DNA from: Thermodesulfobacteriales bacterium | GTDB lineage: Bacteria > Desulfobacterota > Thermodesulfobacteria > Thermodesulfobacteriales > Thermodesulfatatoraceae | Assembly: GCA_026986115.1 (NCBI GenBank) | Contig: JALSPG010000063.1 | Coordinates: forward strand, 1-41,768 | DNA: 41,768 bases | Reading direction: 5' to 3' | Shown here: piece by piece, positions 30,129 through 38,192 of the stretch | Position numbering within the stretch: position 1 is the stretch's first letter | Layout: each line of letters opens with the position of its first letter | Notes under the pieces: model-generated | Seen by the model: only the letters and a program-made list of their open reading frames with translations | Told to the model about the DNA's origin: nothing | Database searches by the model: none | Made by a program: the position numbers and the translations under genes

Positions 30129-30617
30129 ATGGAAGAGAAAAAAGTAGCTCCCAATATGGTGGTGATCCTTAATTATCAGCTTGAAATCGAGGGGAAGAAA
30201 ACCCCTTCCTGGTTTTCCCGTCCGATGCGAGTGAATTTTGTCTTTGGACGTGATCCTTTAATGCCTATTATTGAGCAGGCCATCTCTGGTGCCAAAGAAG
30301 GGGAAGAAATTACTGTCACTATTCCTCCGGAACAAGCTTACGGTCCTTATGATAAAAATCTTGTGCAAGAGATTTCTCTTAAGCAACTGAAAAATCCGGA
30401 GCAAGTCAAAGAAGGGGAGTATTACCAAGAGGTAACTCCTACGGGGCGTCAAATAATGTTTTATGTGCTTAAAAAAGATGGCGATCGGGTGATAGCGGAT
30501 TTTAACCATCCGGCAGCAGGGCATAACGTAATTATGAAGATCAAAGTAGACGAGGTACGCCAAGCAACAGCCATGGATTTTGTTGCTTGCGATATGCGCA
30601 ATTGTGGTGGTGGATGA
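30129..30617 (+). CDS. FKBP-type peptidyl-prolyl isomerase, SlyD-like
   Basis: This 162-aa cytoplasmic proline isomerase and chaperone has the FKBP core VVILNYQLE...PLMPIIEQAISGAKEGEEITVTIPPEQAYGPYD, an IF-type insert, and DFNHPAAGHNVIMKIKV, which is diagnostic of SlyD. The C-terminal CDMRNCGGG is a short Cys pair where E. coli SlyD has a long metal-binding tail that helps insert nickel into hydrogenase. It lies next to the nickel transporter but has its own promoter and terminators. Confidence 0.92.
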   Translation: MEEKKVAPNMVVILNYQLEIEGKKTPSWFSRPMRVNFVFGRDPLMPIIEQAISGAKEGEEITVTIPPEQAYGPYDKNLVQEISLKQLKNPEQVKEGEYYQEVTPTGRQIMFYVLKKDGDRVIADFNHPAAGHNVIMKIKVDEVRQATAMDFVACDMRNCGGG

Positions 30618-30630
30618 AGTTGTTAATAAA

Positions 30631-30680
30631 GGGCAGTTTGCCCTTTAAGTTTTTTAAGGCCCCGCCAAGCGGGGCCTTTT
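30631..30680 (+). terminator. tandem intrinsic terminators after the SlyD-like gene
   Basis: GGGCA-GTT-TGCCC followed by TTTAAGTTTTTT is a first weak hairpin. GGCCCCGC-CAA-GCGGGGCC followed by TTTTAATTTTT (30658-30680) is a strong one. The second also lies just past the stop of the convergent protease gene and may work in both directions. Confidence 0.85.
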
Positions 30681-30692
30681 AATTTTTCCTAG

Positions 30693-31538
30693 TTAAGGTT
30701 GTTGTGATGGTAGGTGTTGCCCTCCTCTCAGACGACGAGGTGTCGGATCATAAAGTACCGAAGGTTGTTGACGTAAAGGTTGCGGAAAAAGATTCATAAG
30801 CTGATAAATTTCAACGGGCATGTCTTTCTTTACAGGAAGCCCCAGTTTTTTGGCTTCCTCAAAGGTAATGGGATAATCGTGTGTCCAGCGGCCCTGTGAG
30901 AGTACTTCGGCCAATTCTTCAACTTTATCTTTGGTATACTTTCCGGCTAAGAGTTCCCGGAGTTCTTCTTTCATCTGTTTTAGCGCTTTTTCAGAAACAT
31001 CTGCTAAGATTAAAGTTTGGTCATCTATCCTTTCGACCGGCTTTTTTCTTAGTACCCGCGCGATACTAGCTGCTGGAAATTGTCCTAGCTGGGGGTCCAC
31101 AGGCCCCAGTACAGCATGTTCATCCATAATAATTTCGTCTGCAGCAAGAGCAATGAGAGTACCACCACTCATAGCATAATGGGGCACAAAGGCCGTGGTT
31201 TTGGCCTTATGGCGTTTGAGAGCTTTTGCAATTTGCAGAGCTGCCAGAACAAGCCCGCCTGGAGTATGGAGAATGATATCGATGGGAACATCGGGGTCGG
31301 TAAGATGGATAGCTCGGATGACCTGCTCAGAATCGTTGATATCAATGTACCTCATCACTGGAAAGCCAAAAAAACTCATGGTTTCCTGTCGGTGCACCAG
31401 AAGAATAACGCGAGAGCCTCGTTTTTTTTCGATCTTTTCGATCATTTTTTGGCGGGCTGCCTCCAGAAATCTCTGGCGCATAAGGGGCTGCAAGGTCATA
31501 AGAATAAAAAACAACCAAAAAATATCGAATCCACTCAT
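30693..31538 (-). CDS. SDH/SppA-type ClpP-class membrane serine protease (DUF114)
   Basis: This 281-aa protein has one N-terminal transmembrane helix (IFWLFFILMTLQPLM) and a ClpP/crotonase-fold domain. DIILHTPGGLVLAALQIA and PHYAMSGGTLIALAADEIIMDEHAVLGPVDPQLG are typical of the serine dehydrogenase proteinase family (PF01972). The Ser of AMSGG is the likely nucleophile. The GGAGGAGG site precedes ATG 31538. It starts 15 bases after the rhomboid gene, so the two membrane proteases form an operon, possibly for membrane-protein quality control. Confidence 0.93.
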   Translation of the reverse strand: MSGFDIFWLFFILMTLQPLMRQRFLEAARQKMIEKIEKKRGSRVILLVHRQETMSFFGFPVMRYIDINDSEQVIRAIHLTDPDVPIDIILHTPGGLVLAALQIAKALKRHKAKTTAFVPHYAMSGGTLIALAADEIIMDEHAVLGPVDPQLGQFPAASIARVLRKKPVERIDDQTLILADVSEKALKQMKEELRELLAGKYTKDKVEELAEVLSQGRWTHDYPITFEEAKKLGLPVKKDMPVEIYQLMNLFPQPLRQQPSVLYDPTPRRLRGGQHLPSQQP

Positions 31539-31553
31539 AATTCCACCTCCTCC

Positions 31554-32303
31554 TTAACGATTTGTTTTTTCAAATACCAGGGGCAAAACCCCCCAAGGGG
31601 TTTCTTCGTCTCGATAAAAAATCTTGCGGCGTCCCAAACAAAAGAGTCTATGTAAGAGAAGGCCCGCTACGAAACCTCCAGTATGGGCCCACCAAGCCAC
31701 CCCTCCGGCAATTTCTCCATGAACCACCGAAAGGGTGCCGGAAAACACCTGGATAAAAAACCACCAGGCCAGATACAGAACTGCCGGAATTTCGAAAAAG
31801 AAAGGGAAGATAAAAATTGGTATCATTACGATCAGTCTTGCTAAAGGAAAGAGGGCGTAGTAAGCCCCTAAAACACCGGAAATCGCTCCTGAGGCCCCGA
31901 TGGTGGGGACGGTAGAATGAGGGTGCATATAAATATGTGTCAGAGAAGCCGCAAAACCACAGAGAAAATAAAAAATGAGAAAACGCAGACTCCCCATGCG
32001 GTCTTCTACGTTGTCTCCAAAGATCCAGAGAGTCCACATATTGCCGATAAGATGGACCCAGCCGCCATGAAGAAACATGCAGGTGAGGAAAGCAAGATAT
32101 TTGAGCCCTGGGAATAGGACTTGGCTTTCTAAGTGCGGGTTGGTATAACGCGCAGGAACAACTCCAAAATAATAAATGACCTTTTCAAGTACTGGTGGAG
32201 GAAGTGAAATTTCTACTAAAAAAACAGCGACGTTGAGGGCAATGAGAAAATAGGTAGCTAATGGAACGCTTTGTCGTGGAGCATTATCCTGCACAGGAAA
32301 CAT
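31554..32303 (-). CDS. rhomboid family intramembrane serine protease
   Basis: This 249-aa inner-membrane protease has six or seven helices. The catalytic serine is in GASGAISGVLGAYYALFP and the catalytic histidine in WWAHTGGFVAGLLLH. FLHGGWVHLIGNMWTLWIFGDNVED is the conserved L1/HxxxN region that stabilises the oxyanion hole. GAGGAGG precedes ATG 32303. It is the first gene of the minus-strand pair and divergent from the oligopeptide ATPase genes. Confidence 0.96.
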   Translation of the reverse strand: MFPVQDNAPRQSVPLATYFLIALNVAVFLVEISLPPPVLEKVIYYFGVVPARYTNPHLESQVLFPGLKYLAFLTCMFLHGGWVHLIGNMWTLWIFGDNVEDRMGSLRFLIFYFLCGFAASLTHIYMHPHSTVPTIGASGAISGVLGAYYALFPLARLIVMIPIFIFPFFFEIPAVLYLAWWFFIQVFSGTLSVVHGEIAGGVAWWAHTGGFVAGLLLHRLFCLGRRKIFYRDEETPWGVLPLVFEKTNR

Positions 32304-32389
32304 GGCTTTCCTCCTCTTTTGAGATAGTTAGAAGTTGGGCCCTAAAAAGGGAAAGTCAAGAATGAATTTGCCAAAAAAGTAAAATTTTT

Positions 32390-33349
32390 ATGACACAATT
32401 GTTAGAACTAAAGGGCCTCGAAATTTCCTACAAAAATGGTCCTCCTATTGTGGAGGCCCTTTCTTTATCCCTTAAAAAAGGGGAAATTTTGGCCTTAGTA
32501 GGGGAATCAGGTTGTGGCAAATCGCTCAGCGGACTCGCTATTTTGAGACTTTTGCCACGGAGTATTGTGCTTTCAGGAGGCAAAATAATTTTCAAGGGCC
32601 AGGATCTTGTTCCTCTTCCTGAAGAGGAAATGAGGAAATATCGTGGGCGAGAATTAGCTATCATCTTCCAGGATCCGATGGTGAGTCTCAACCCGGTATT
32701 CAGGGTAGGAGAGCAGGTAGCGGAAGTATTACAATGCCATTATGGCTATTCTAAAGAAGCGGCCCTTAAAAGGGTAGAGGAGCTTTTTGGAGAGGTGGGA
32801 ATCCCAGCCCCTCACGAGAGGCTACACGCTTATCCTCATGAGCTTTCTGGGGGTATGCGGCAACGGGTAATGATTGCTATGGCTTTGGCCGGAGAGCCAG
32901 CCTTACTAATTGCGGATGAGCCTACCACAGCTCTTGATGTGACAATTCAGGCCCAAATTCTTGAGCTTCTAGCCTATTTGAGGAAGTCCCGCAGGCTTTC
33001 TATTCTCCTCATCACCCACGACTTGGGGGTAGTAGCCGAGCTTGCTGACCAGGTGGCGGTTATGTATGCCGGTCGTTTGGTGGAGGTAGCTTCCTGTGAG
33101 GACCTTTACGAGAGGCCGGCTCATCCTTACACCAGGGCGCTTTTAGCAGCTTTGCCACGCCCTGGCCAGCGTCAACTCTATGCCTTACCTGGGAATGTCC
33201 CGCCTCCGGGAAGGCGTCCTCCTGGATGTAAGTTTTTAGATCGCTGCCCTCAAGCACGATCTCGCTGTCAAGAAGAGGAGCCTTCCCTTGAGCTTTGGGC
33301 ACCAAATCATTGGGTCAGGTGTTTTTATGCCAGAGATTCTCAAGCTTGA
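32390..33349 (+). CDS. oligopeptide/dipeptide ABC transporter ATP-binding protein (DppD/OppD)
   Basis: This 319-aa ATPase has Walker A GESGCGKS, the Q-loop [12 protein letters not shown], the signature [15 protein letters not shown] and Walker [15 protein letters not shown]. The C-terminal oligopeptide-family extension [21 protein letters not shown] holds cysteines that may bind an Fe-S cluster or metal in this family. A TAAAAT box ends 4 bases before the ATG and no ribosome site is visible, so the transcript may be leaderless. The permease and binding-protein genes are absent from the window. It overlaps the OppF gene by 23 bases. Confidence 0.94.
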   Translation: MTQLLELKGLEISYKNGPPIVEALSLSLKKGEILALVGESGCGKSLSGLAILRLLPRSIVLSGGKIIFKGQDLVPLPEEEMRKYRGRELAIIFQDPMVSLNPVFRVGEQVAEVLQCHYGYSKEAALKRVEELFGEVGIPAPHERLHAYPHELSGGMRQRVMIAMALAGEPALLIADEPTTALDVTIQAQILELLAYLRKSRRLSILLITHDLGVVAELADQVAVMYAGRLVEVASCEDLYERPAHPYTRALLAALPRPGQRQLYALPGNVPPPGRRPPGCKFLDRCPQARSRCQEEEPSLELWAPNHWVRCFYARDSQA

Positions 33350-34286
33350 AGGGGTTTCAAAAATCTACACCCTCCGTAAGGGTTTTTTTTCTAAAGGAAG
33401 ACCTTTTTATGCCCTGCGAAAAATAAGTCTTTCTCTCTCAGAGAATGAAGTCCTCGGGATTTTAGGAGAATCAGGCTGTGGTAAGAGTACCTTAGCCCGG
33501 GTGGCACTGGGGCTGGAAAGACCAGAGGAAGGAAGAGTATTAGTGGCAGGGAAGGACTTTTTTTCACTGTCTCCCCAAGCGCAGCGTCGTCTCCGCCGTT
33601 ATGTGCAGATTGTTTTTCAGGATCCTTATGCTTCCTTAAACCCTCGTAAGAGGGTCTTTGATCTCCTTGCCGAGCCCTTGGTCATCCATCGTCTTTGCCA
33701 CTCCAAAGAACGGCGCGCGCGAGTAGCAGAAATTTTGTGCCAGGTAGGGCTTTCTCCAGAGGATATGGAAAAATATCCCCATCAGTTTAGTGGCGGTCAG
33801 CGTCAACGTTTGGCCTTAGCTCGGGCCCTAATTTTGGCTCCTAAGGCCCTTGTGCTCGACGAACCTACCTCGGCCCTAGATGTTTCCGTACAGGCTCAGA
33901 TTCTAAATCTCCTTCTTGAATTCAAAAGAAGACAGGGCCTTTCTTATCTTTTTATTTCTCACGATCTCCCTTTAGTCCTCTTTCTTAGTGACCGGGTTGC
34001 TGTAATGTATTTGGGCCTAGTAGTGGAGATTTCACCCAGCCGGAATTTTTTTGAGCTCTCTCACCATCCTTATACGGAAGTATTATTGGAATCTGTTCCC
34101 GAGCCTAACCCCCGCTATCGTAAAAAGAGAAGGGCGGTGCGAGGGGAGCCCCCGGATCCTGGTAAGGTTCTTTCTGGCTGCCCCTTCTTAAATCGCTGCC
34201 AGGAATCCTTACCTTTATGTGCAAAGAAAAGCCCCCTTTTACGGGAGATCTCTCCAGGACAGTGGGTGGCATGTCACCAGCGTTAA
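33327..34286 (+). CDS. oligopeptide/dipeptide ABC transporter ATP-binding protein (DppF/OppF)
   Basis: This is the second ATPase of the pair, 319 aa from ATG 33327. The ORF-track start 13 codons earlier lies inside the preceding gene. It shows Walker [10 protein letters not shown], the Q-loop FQDPYASLNPRKRV, the signature FSGGQRQRLALARAL, Walker B LVLDEPTSALDVS and a C-terminal CPFLNRC motif. It should pair with the upstream ATPase as a heterodimer. It overlaps rtcA by 16 bases, so all four genes to 36495 are probably cotranscribed although their functions differ. Confidence 0.93.
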   Translation: MPEILKLEGVSKIYTLRKGFFSKGRPFYALRKISLSLSENEVLGILGESGCGKSTLARVALGLERPEEGRVLVAGKDFFSLSPQAQRRLRRYVQIVFQDPYASLNPRKRVFDLLAEPLVIHRLCHSKERRARVAEILCQVGLSPEDMEKYPHQFSGGQRQRLALARALILAPKALVLDEPTSALDVSVQAQILNLLLEFKRRQGLSYLFISHDLPLVLFLSDRVAVMYLGLVVEISPSRNFFELSHHPYTEVLLESVPEPNPRYRKKRRAVRGEPPDPGKVLSGCPFLNRCQESLPLCAKKSPLLREISPGQWVACHQR

Positions 34287-35329
34287 TACGCATTGACGGT
34301 TCTTACGGAGAAGGTGGTGGTCAAATCCTACGCACCGCCCTTACACTTTCTATGATTACCCGCAAGCCTTTTGAACTGGTAAATATTCGGGCTAAAAGGC
34401 CTAAGCCCGGTCTTCGCCCCCAACATCTTACCTGTGTGAAGGCGGCCCAAAAGGTTTGTGGTGCCGAAGTAGAAGGAGCCTTTGTGGGGTCTCTTTTTTT
34501 ACGCTTCATCCCCGGGTCTCTCAAGGCAGGTTCTTATTACTTCGATATCGGGACTGCAGGGGCAGTAAGCCTGGTCTTCCAGACCATAGGTCTAGCCTTG
34601 GCGGAAGCCGGTTCTTCCAAAATTCTTATCCGTGGGGGGACCCACGTACCTCATGCCCCAAGTTTTCATTATCTTTACGAAATCTACGGGCCGGTAGTGA
34701 AAATTTTGGGTTTTGACTTTTCTTTTGAACTGCGCCGTTACGGTTTTTTCCCTGCCGGTGGTGGAGAAATGTTGGTACGTATTTTACCCCGTCGAAACCC
34801 TTCTTATTTGGAACTTTTGGGGCCTTATGAAGCCAAATCTGTACGCGTGCTTTCAGTAGTTACGGAAGATTTACCTTCTCACATTCGTACCAGACAGGCC
34901 AAGACAGCTGCTGAACTTTTAGCCCGCAAAGGTTTTCAGCCTCTCATCGTTTTAGAGCGTGCCAAGGCCTTGAGCCCGGCTACATTTGTTTTTATTTCGA
35001 TAAGTGAAGGTCAAAAACGTGCTGGATTTATTTCCTTCGGTAAAAAGGGAAAGCCTGCAGAAAAAGTGGCTGAAGAAGTGGCAAAAGAATTTTTAGACTT
35101 TTATGCTTCCGGTAAGGCGGTGGATCCTTATCTCGCAGATCAATTATTACTTCCCTTAGCTTTAAGCGGCGCTTCCTGCCATTTTGACGTTTCCCGTTTG
35201 AGCCGGCATTTTTTTACTAACCTTTGGGTAATTCGCCAATTTTTGCCGGATTTTACCCCAGAGGTGAAGGGGAAACTTGATCAAACGGGCGAAATTAAGC
35301 TTGTTAAAAACAAGGAGAAAACATGTTAG
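34271..35329 (+). CDS. rtcA: RNA 3'-terminal phosphate cyclase
   Basis: This 352-aa enzyme converts RNA 3'-phosphates to 2',3'-cyclic phosphates through an RtcA-AMP intermediate. It has DGSYGEGGGQILRTALTLS, RAKRPKPGLRPQHL, GGTHVPHAPSFHYL, RRYGFFPAGGGEM and, near the C terminus, SRHFFTNLWVIRQFL in which the His is the likely adenylylated residue. ATG 34271 fits the family; earlier residues in the ORF track belong to the preceding gene. It overlaps the RNA ligase gene by 7 bases. No rtcB or rtcR is seen nearby. Confidence 0.95.
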   Translation: MSPALIRIDGSYGEGGGQILRTALTLSMITRKPFELVNIRAKRPKPGLRPQHLTCVKAAQKVCGAEVEGAFVGSLFLRFIPGSLKAGSYYFDIGTAGAVSLVFQTIGLALAEAGSSKILIRGGTHVPHAPSFHYLYEIYGPVVKILGFDFSFELRRYGFFPAGGGEMLVRILPRRNPSYLELLGPYEAKSVRVLSVVTEDLPSHIRTRQAKTAAELLARKGFQPLIVLERAKALSPATFVFISISEGQKRAGFISFGKKGKPAEKVAEEVAKEFLDFYASGKAVDPYLADQLLLPLALSGASCHFDVSRLSRHFFTNLWVIRQFLPDFTPEVKGKLDQTGEIKLVKNKEKTC

Positions 35330-36495
35330 AGGGGGAAATTAGCCTCCAGAAAGACCTTTTAAAAGAGGTTTATCAAAGTTCTCCACGCCTTCGGAAGATT
35401 TCTTTCAAGGAATTAGAAGAGGCCTTGGAGCAGGGGAAGCTCCTTTATATTGAAGGCCTTGCTCTGCCGGCCTTTCGTTTTAAAAGAGACTGGCGGGGGT
35501 TTTCTGCGGGTACTGTGGTAGCGCCAGGATTTTTGATGCCGGGGTTCCCACATATTCCCCGCATTTTTGTACTGTATACCGGGGTACCACGTTATTTGCG
35601 GGGGCCTTTTTATGCTGAAGAGAAGATCGAAGGTTATAACGTGCGGCTAGCGAGGCTTGGCGGAGAAATCAAGGCCTTCACACGGCGGGGCTTTGTTTGT
35701 CCCTTTGCTACGGATCGTTGGCCTGATTTTTTACCAAGGCTTCCGGATTTTTTCGATAAATTCCCACAATACGTTGTTTGTTGCGAAGTAGCGGGGCCAG
35801 AGAATCCCTTTGTGACCGAATGGCCTCCCTATCTAAAAGAAGATGTGGGTTTCTTCTGTTTTGATATTTTAGACCTTGCTCACGAGCGTTTTCTACCGCC
35901 AGAAGAAAAATATGCACTCTTTAAAGAATTTGGCTTTCCTATGCCAGAGGTAAATGGCCCTTTCTCTCCCAACAAACTCAAGACTTTGAAAGAGATCCTG
36001 TTACGATACGAGACAGAAGGCCGAGAAGGAGTGGTACTTAAGCCCATTTCTCCGCAGTCTGGCAGGGTGATTAAATACGTTACAGCCGTGTCAAATATTT
36101 CGGACCTCCGGGTGGCTTTTCCCTATATTGGAGAACTTGACCCAAATTATATTGTACATCGTCTGGTACGAATGGTGATTACGCGCTGGGAATTGGGGGA
36201 AGGTTTTGGTGACGATTTCTACCGGCAGGTGGGAGAAGCGCTTTTTACCGAAATGCCCATGATTTTAGACCAAATTGCTAAGGGAAAACCGGTAGAAGAG
36301 GTCTTTCAGGTCCGGTTGCGACGGGAAGAGTCCTTAGAGGCCCTTCTTTCTCATTTTAGATTAGCCCAAGTTCGGGTTGAGGTCCGACAGAAGAAATGGC
36401 AAAAGGGCTACCTTAGGGTAAAATTTGCCAAAATTTATCCTCGGGCTACTTCTTTTTGGGCAAGCAAGCTTGAAGGTTTAGCACAGATTGATTAG
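35323..36495 (+). CDS. ATP-dependent RNA ligase, Pab1020/Rnl3 family
   Basis: This 390-aa nucleotidyltransferase ligase is of the type first seen in archaea (homodimeric Pab1020, MthRnl), which seals and circularises RNA. The likely AMP-accepting Lys is in EEKIEGYNVRLARL (KxxG-like: KIEG). Later nucleotidyltransferase motifs are VVCCEVAGPENP (motif III), FFCFDILDL, EGREGVVLKP (motif IV) and VIKYVTAVSN (motif V). A C-terminal helical domain follows. It lies immediately after rtcA. The family is uncommon in bacteria, so lateral acquisition from archaea is possible, but I see no sequence-composition break here. Confidence 0.9.
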   Translation: MLEGEISLQKDLLKEVYQSSPRLRKISFKELEEALEQGKLLYIEGLALPAFRFKRDWRGFSAGTVVAPGFLMPGFPHIPRIFVLYTGVPRYLRGPFYAEEKIEGYNVRLARLGGEIKAFTRRGFVCPFATDRWPDFLPRLPDFFDKFPQYVVCCEVAGPENPFVTEWPPYLKEDVGFFCFDILDLAHERFLPPEEKYALFKEFGFPMPEVNGPFSPNKLKTLKEILLRYETEGREGVVLKPISPQSGRVIKYVTAVSNISDLRVAFPYIGELDPNYIVHRLVRMVITRWELGEGFGDDFYRQVGEALFTEMPMILDQIAKGKPVEEVFQVRLRREESLEALLSHFRLAQVRVEVRQKKWQKGYLRVKFAKIYPRATSFWASKLEGLAQID

Positions 36496-36521
36496 CCCAC
36501 CGGGCAAGAAGGATCGCATTC

Positions 36522-37535
36522 TCACCCCTTTCCTTTTTTGAAAGGGAAGAGATGGTAGAGAAGCAAGACACCCAAGATGAGGGTGGCAGCTACTTTGAAA
36601 GGAGAAAGGCTTTCTTTGGGAAGGGTGGGGGTAAGCAGGGGTACATTGAGTTCGGCAATGAGAAGATCAAGAAGTGAGCCAGCTAAAAGAGCTCCCAGAA
36701 TGAGGCTTCCTACATAAAAAAGAAAGGCCCGCAGGCCCAAAATCTTTTTAACTACCACTAAAGAAGTGATGTTAGTTGCCGGGCCACTCATAAGAAAAAC
36801 TAAAAGACTTCCCGGACTAAATCCTTGAAGATAGAAAGAAAAGGCTAGCGGTAAGGACCCCGAAGAACACATATAGACCGGGACCCCGGCCAGAAGCATT
36901 ACCAGATATTGTGTTAATCCGGGAGGAACTTTGGTTCCCAAATATCCAGCCGGTAAAAGGGTAGTAAGGAGAGCAGCCAGAAAAAGCCCTAGAACAAGGG
37001 GTCTGGCAATTTCCTTAGGTAGTTCCAAAAAGGAATATTCAAGTACGGCTTTCCAAAGAGGAAAGTTTTGGTCACAGCAAACACGGGGATTTTGAGGGGA
37101 TGAAAGGTGGTTTTTAGGGGTTAAAAATAAATAACCTAAGAAGCCTGCTAAAAGGCCAGCTACAAGGGCAGCCAGCCCGTAAGCCAACGTAAAAGCCCCT
37201 CCAAAAAGGCCATAAGTAATAAAGAGCGCGTCGGCACTCGTCTGCGGAGTGGCTACTAAAAAAGCTAATATAGCGGGAATGCCAGCTCCGTGGCGATGTA
37301 AAGAAACTGCCACCGGAAGGACACCACAAGAACACAAAGGAAGGGGAAGCCCTAAAAGGGCGGCTTTAAAAATTGCCCTTAAACGTCCTTCACCTAAGTG
37401 TTTGGCTAATTTTTCCTGAGGAAGGACGGCTTTCAAAATTCCTGCTATCAAAAGGCCAAAGAGGAAGTAAGGAGCGATATCCGCTAATAAAGAGAAAAAA
37501 TTTTTGGCAAAATTACTTCCTAGACTCCAAAGCAT
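36522..37535 (-). CDS. SO_0444/DUF318 family permease
   Basis: This 337-aa inner-membrane protein has about eight to ten helices. GLPLPLCSCGVLPVAVSLHRHG and, in the second half, VPVYMCSSGSLPLAFSFYLQGFSPGS are repeated Cys-containing motifs of the PF03773 permease family, which includes ArsP and the SO_0444 group linked to metal or metalloid efflux. The paired CSCG and CSSG motifs probably form the transport path. It converges with the RNA ligase gene, leaving 26 bases between them. The substrate is not determined by sequence. Confidence 0.9.
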   Translation of the reverse strand: MLWSLGSNFAKNFFSLLADIAPYFLFGLLIAGILKAVLPQEKLAKHLGEGRLRAIFKAALLGLPLPLCSCGVLPVAVSLHRHGAGIPAILAFLVATPQTSADALFITYGLFGGAFTLAYGLAALVAGLLAGFLGYLFLTPKNHLSSPQNPRVCCDQNFPLWKAVLEYSFLELPKEIARPLVLGLFLAALLTTLLPAGYLGTKVPPGLTQYLVMLLAGVPVYMCSSGSLPLAFSFYLQGFSPGSLLVFLMSGPATNITSLVVVKKILGLRAFLFYVGSLILGALLAGSLLDLLIAELNVPLLTPTLPKESLSPFKVAATLILGVLLLYHLFPFKKGKG

Positions 37536-37587
37536 TTCTTGCGAGTTTATCCTATTTTTCTTTAAAAAACTTTTTAAAAATTTTTAG

Positions 37588-37715
37588 AGACCTTTGCAAA
37601 ACATCTTTTCTTAAGGCCGTTCAGGGATCCGTTCCTATTTTTTGTTCCGAAAAATGGGGACGGATCCCTTGCGGTTGTGCTTGCAATATAGATATTAGCA
37701 ATTTTGCAAAGGTCT
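37588..37715. mobile_element. MITE-like element with 14-bp terminal inverted repeats and target duplication
   Basis: AGACCTTTGCAAAA (37588-37601) and its exact reverse complement (37702-37715) bound a 128-base non-coding element. TTTTAG flanks it on both sides (37582-37587 and 37716-37721), consistent with a 6-bp target duplication. An internal stem pairs GGGATCCGTTCC with GGGGACGGATCCC. A decayed relative lies at 16250-16358. It lacks a transposase, so it would depend on an element elsewhere. Confidence 0.8.
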
Positions 37716-37814
37716 TTTTAGCTATTTTTTGCATAATCCCAACTAGCCATTTTTTAAAAAGTTGTTTAAAATCCTTTTTCCTACTATATTAGTAGAAAAG
37801 TTGGAGACTTTTAT

Positions 37815-38192
37815 ATGTTTCGTTTTGTTTTTGGACTAGCACTTTTATTTTTTCTTGTAGGTTGTGGAGGTAAAGGAGTTTACATTTTTGCCGAAAGAGG
37901 ATCTCAAGCCCGCTATGATCTTGACCGTCCTTGGGTAATAATCGGTAAAAAGGGGGCGGGGTCAAGGAAGCTTGAAGCTCAACTTTGTAAGCAAAAAGAA
38001 CTTCTGAAGATCTTGCAAGACGCCAAACTTGAACCATTCGAAGAAGAAGCCCTTTGGGAGGCTGCTTGTGGTAAGGAGGCTTCTGCAACGCGATTTTTGC
38101 AATTTTATTATGGACTTGAGCGAGAAAAGAGAAAGCGTCTTCGGGAAAGTTTCCATCGTCATGGTTATAGCCTTAATGATTATGGTTGCTAA
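37815..38192 (+). CDS. small predicted lipoprotein
   Basis: This 125-aa protein has a hydrophobic N-terminal segment ending in the lipobox LVGC, with Cys17 as the acylation site. Mature sequence would start CGGKGVYIF. The rest is basic and partly helical, with two further cysteines and no recognised domain. TTGGAG precedes the start. Its end overlaps the end of smc on the other strand by 4 bases. Function unknown. Confidence 0.75.
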   Translation: MFRFVFGLALLFFLVGCGGKGVYIFAERGSQARYDLDRPWVIIGKKGAGSRKLEAQLCKQKELLKILQDAKLEPFEEEALWEAACGKEASATRFLQFYYGLEREKRKRLRESFHRHGYSLNDYGC

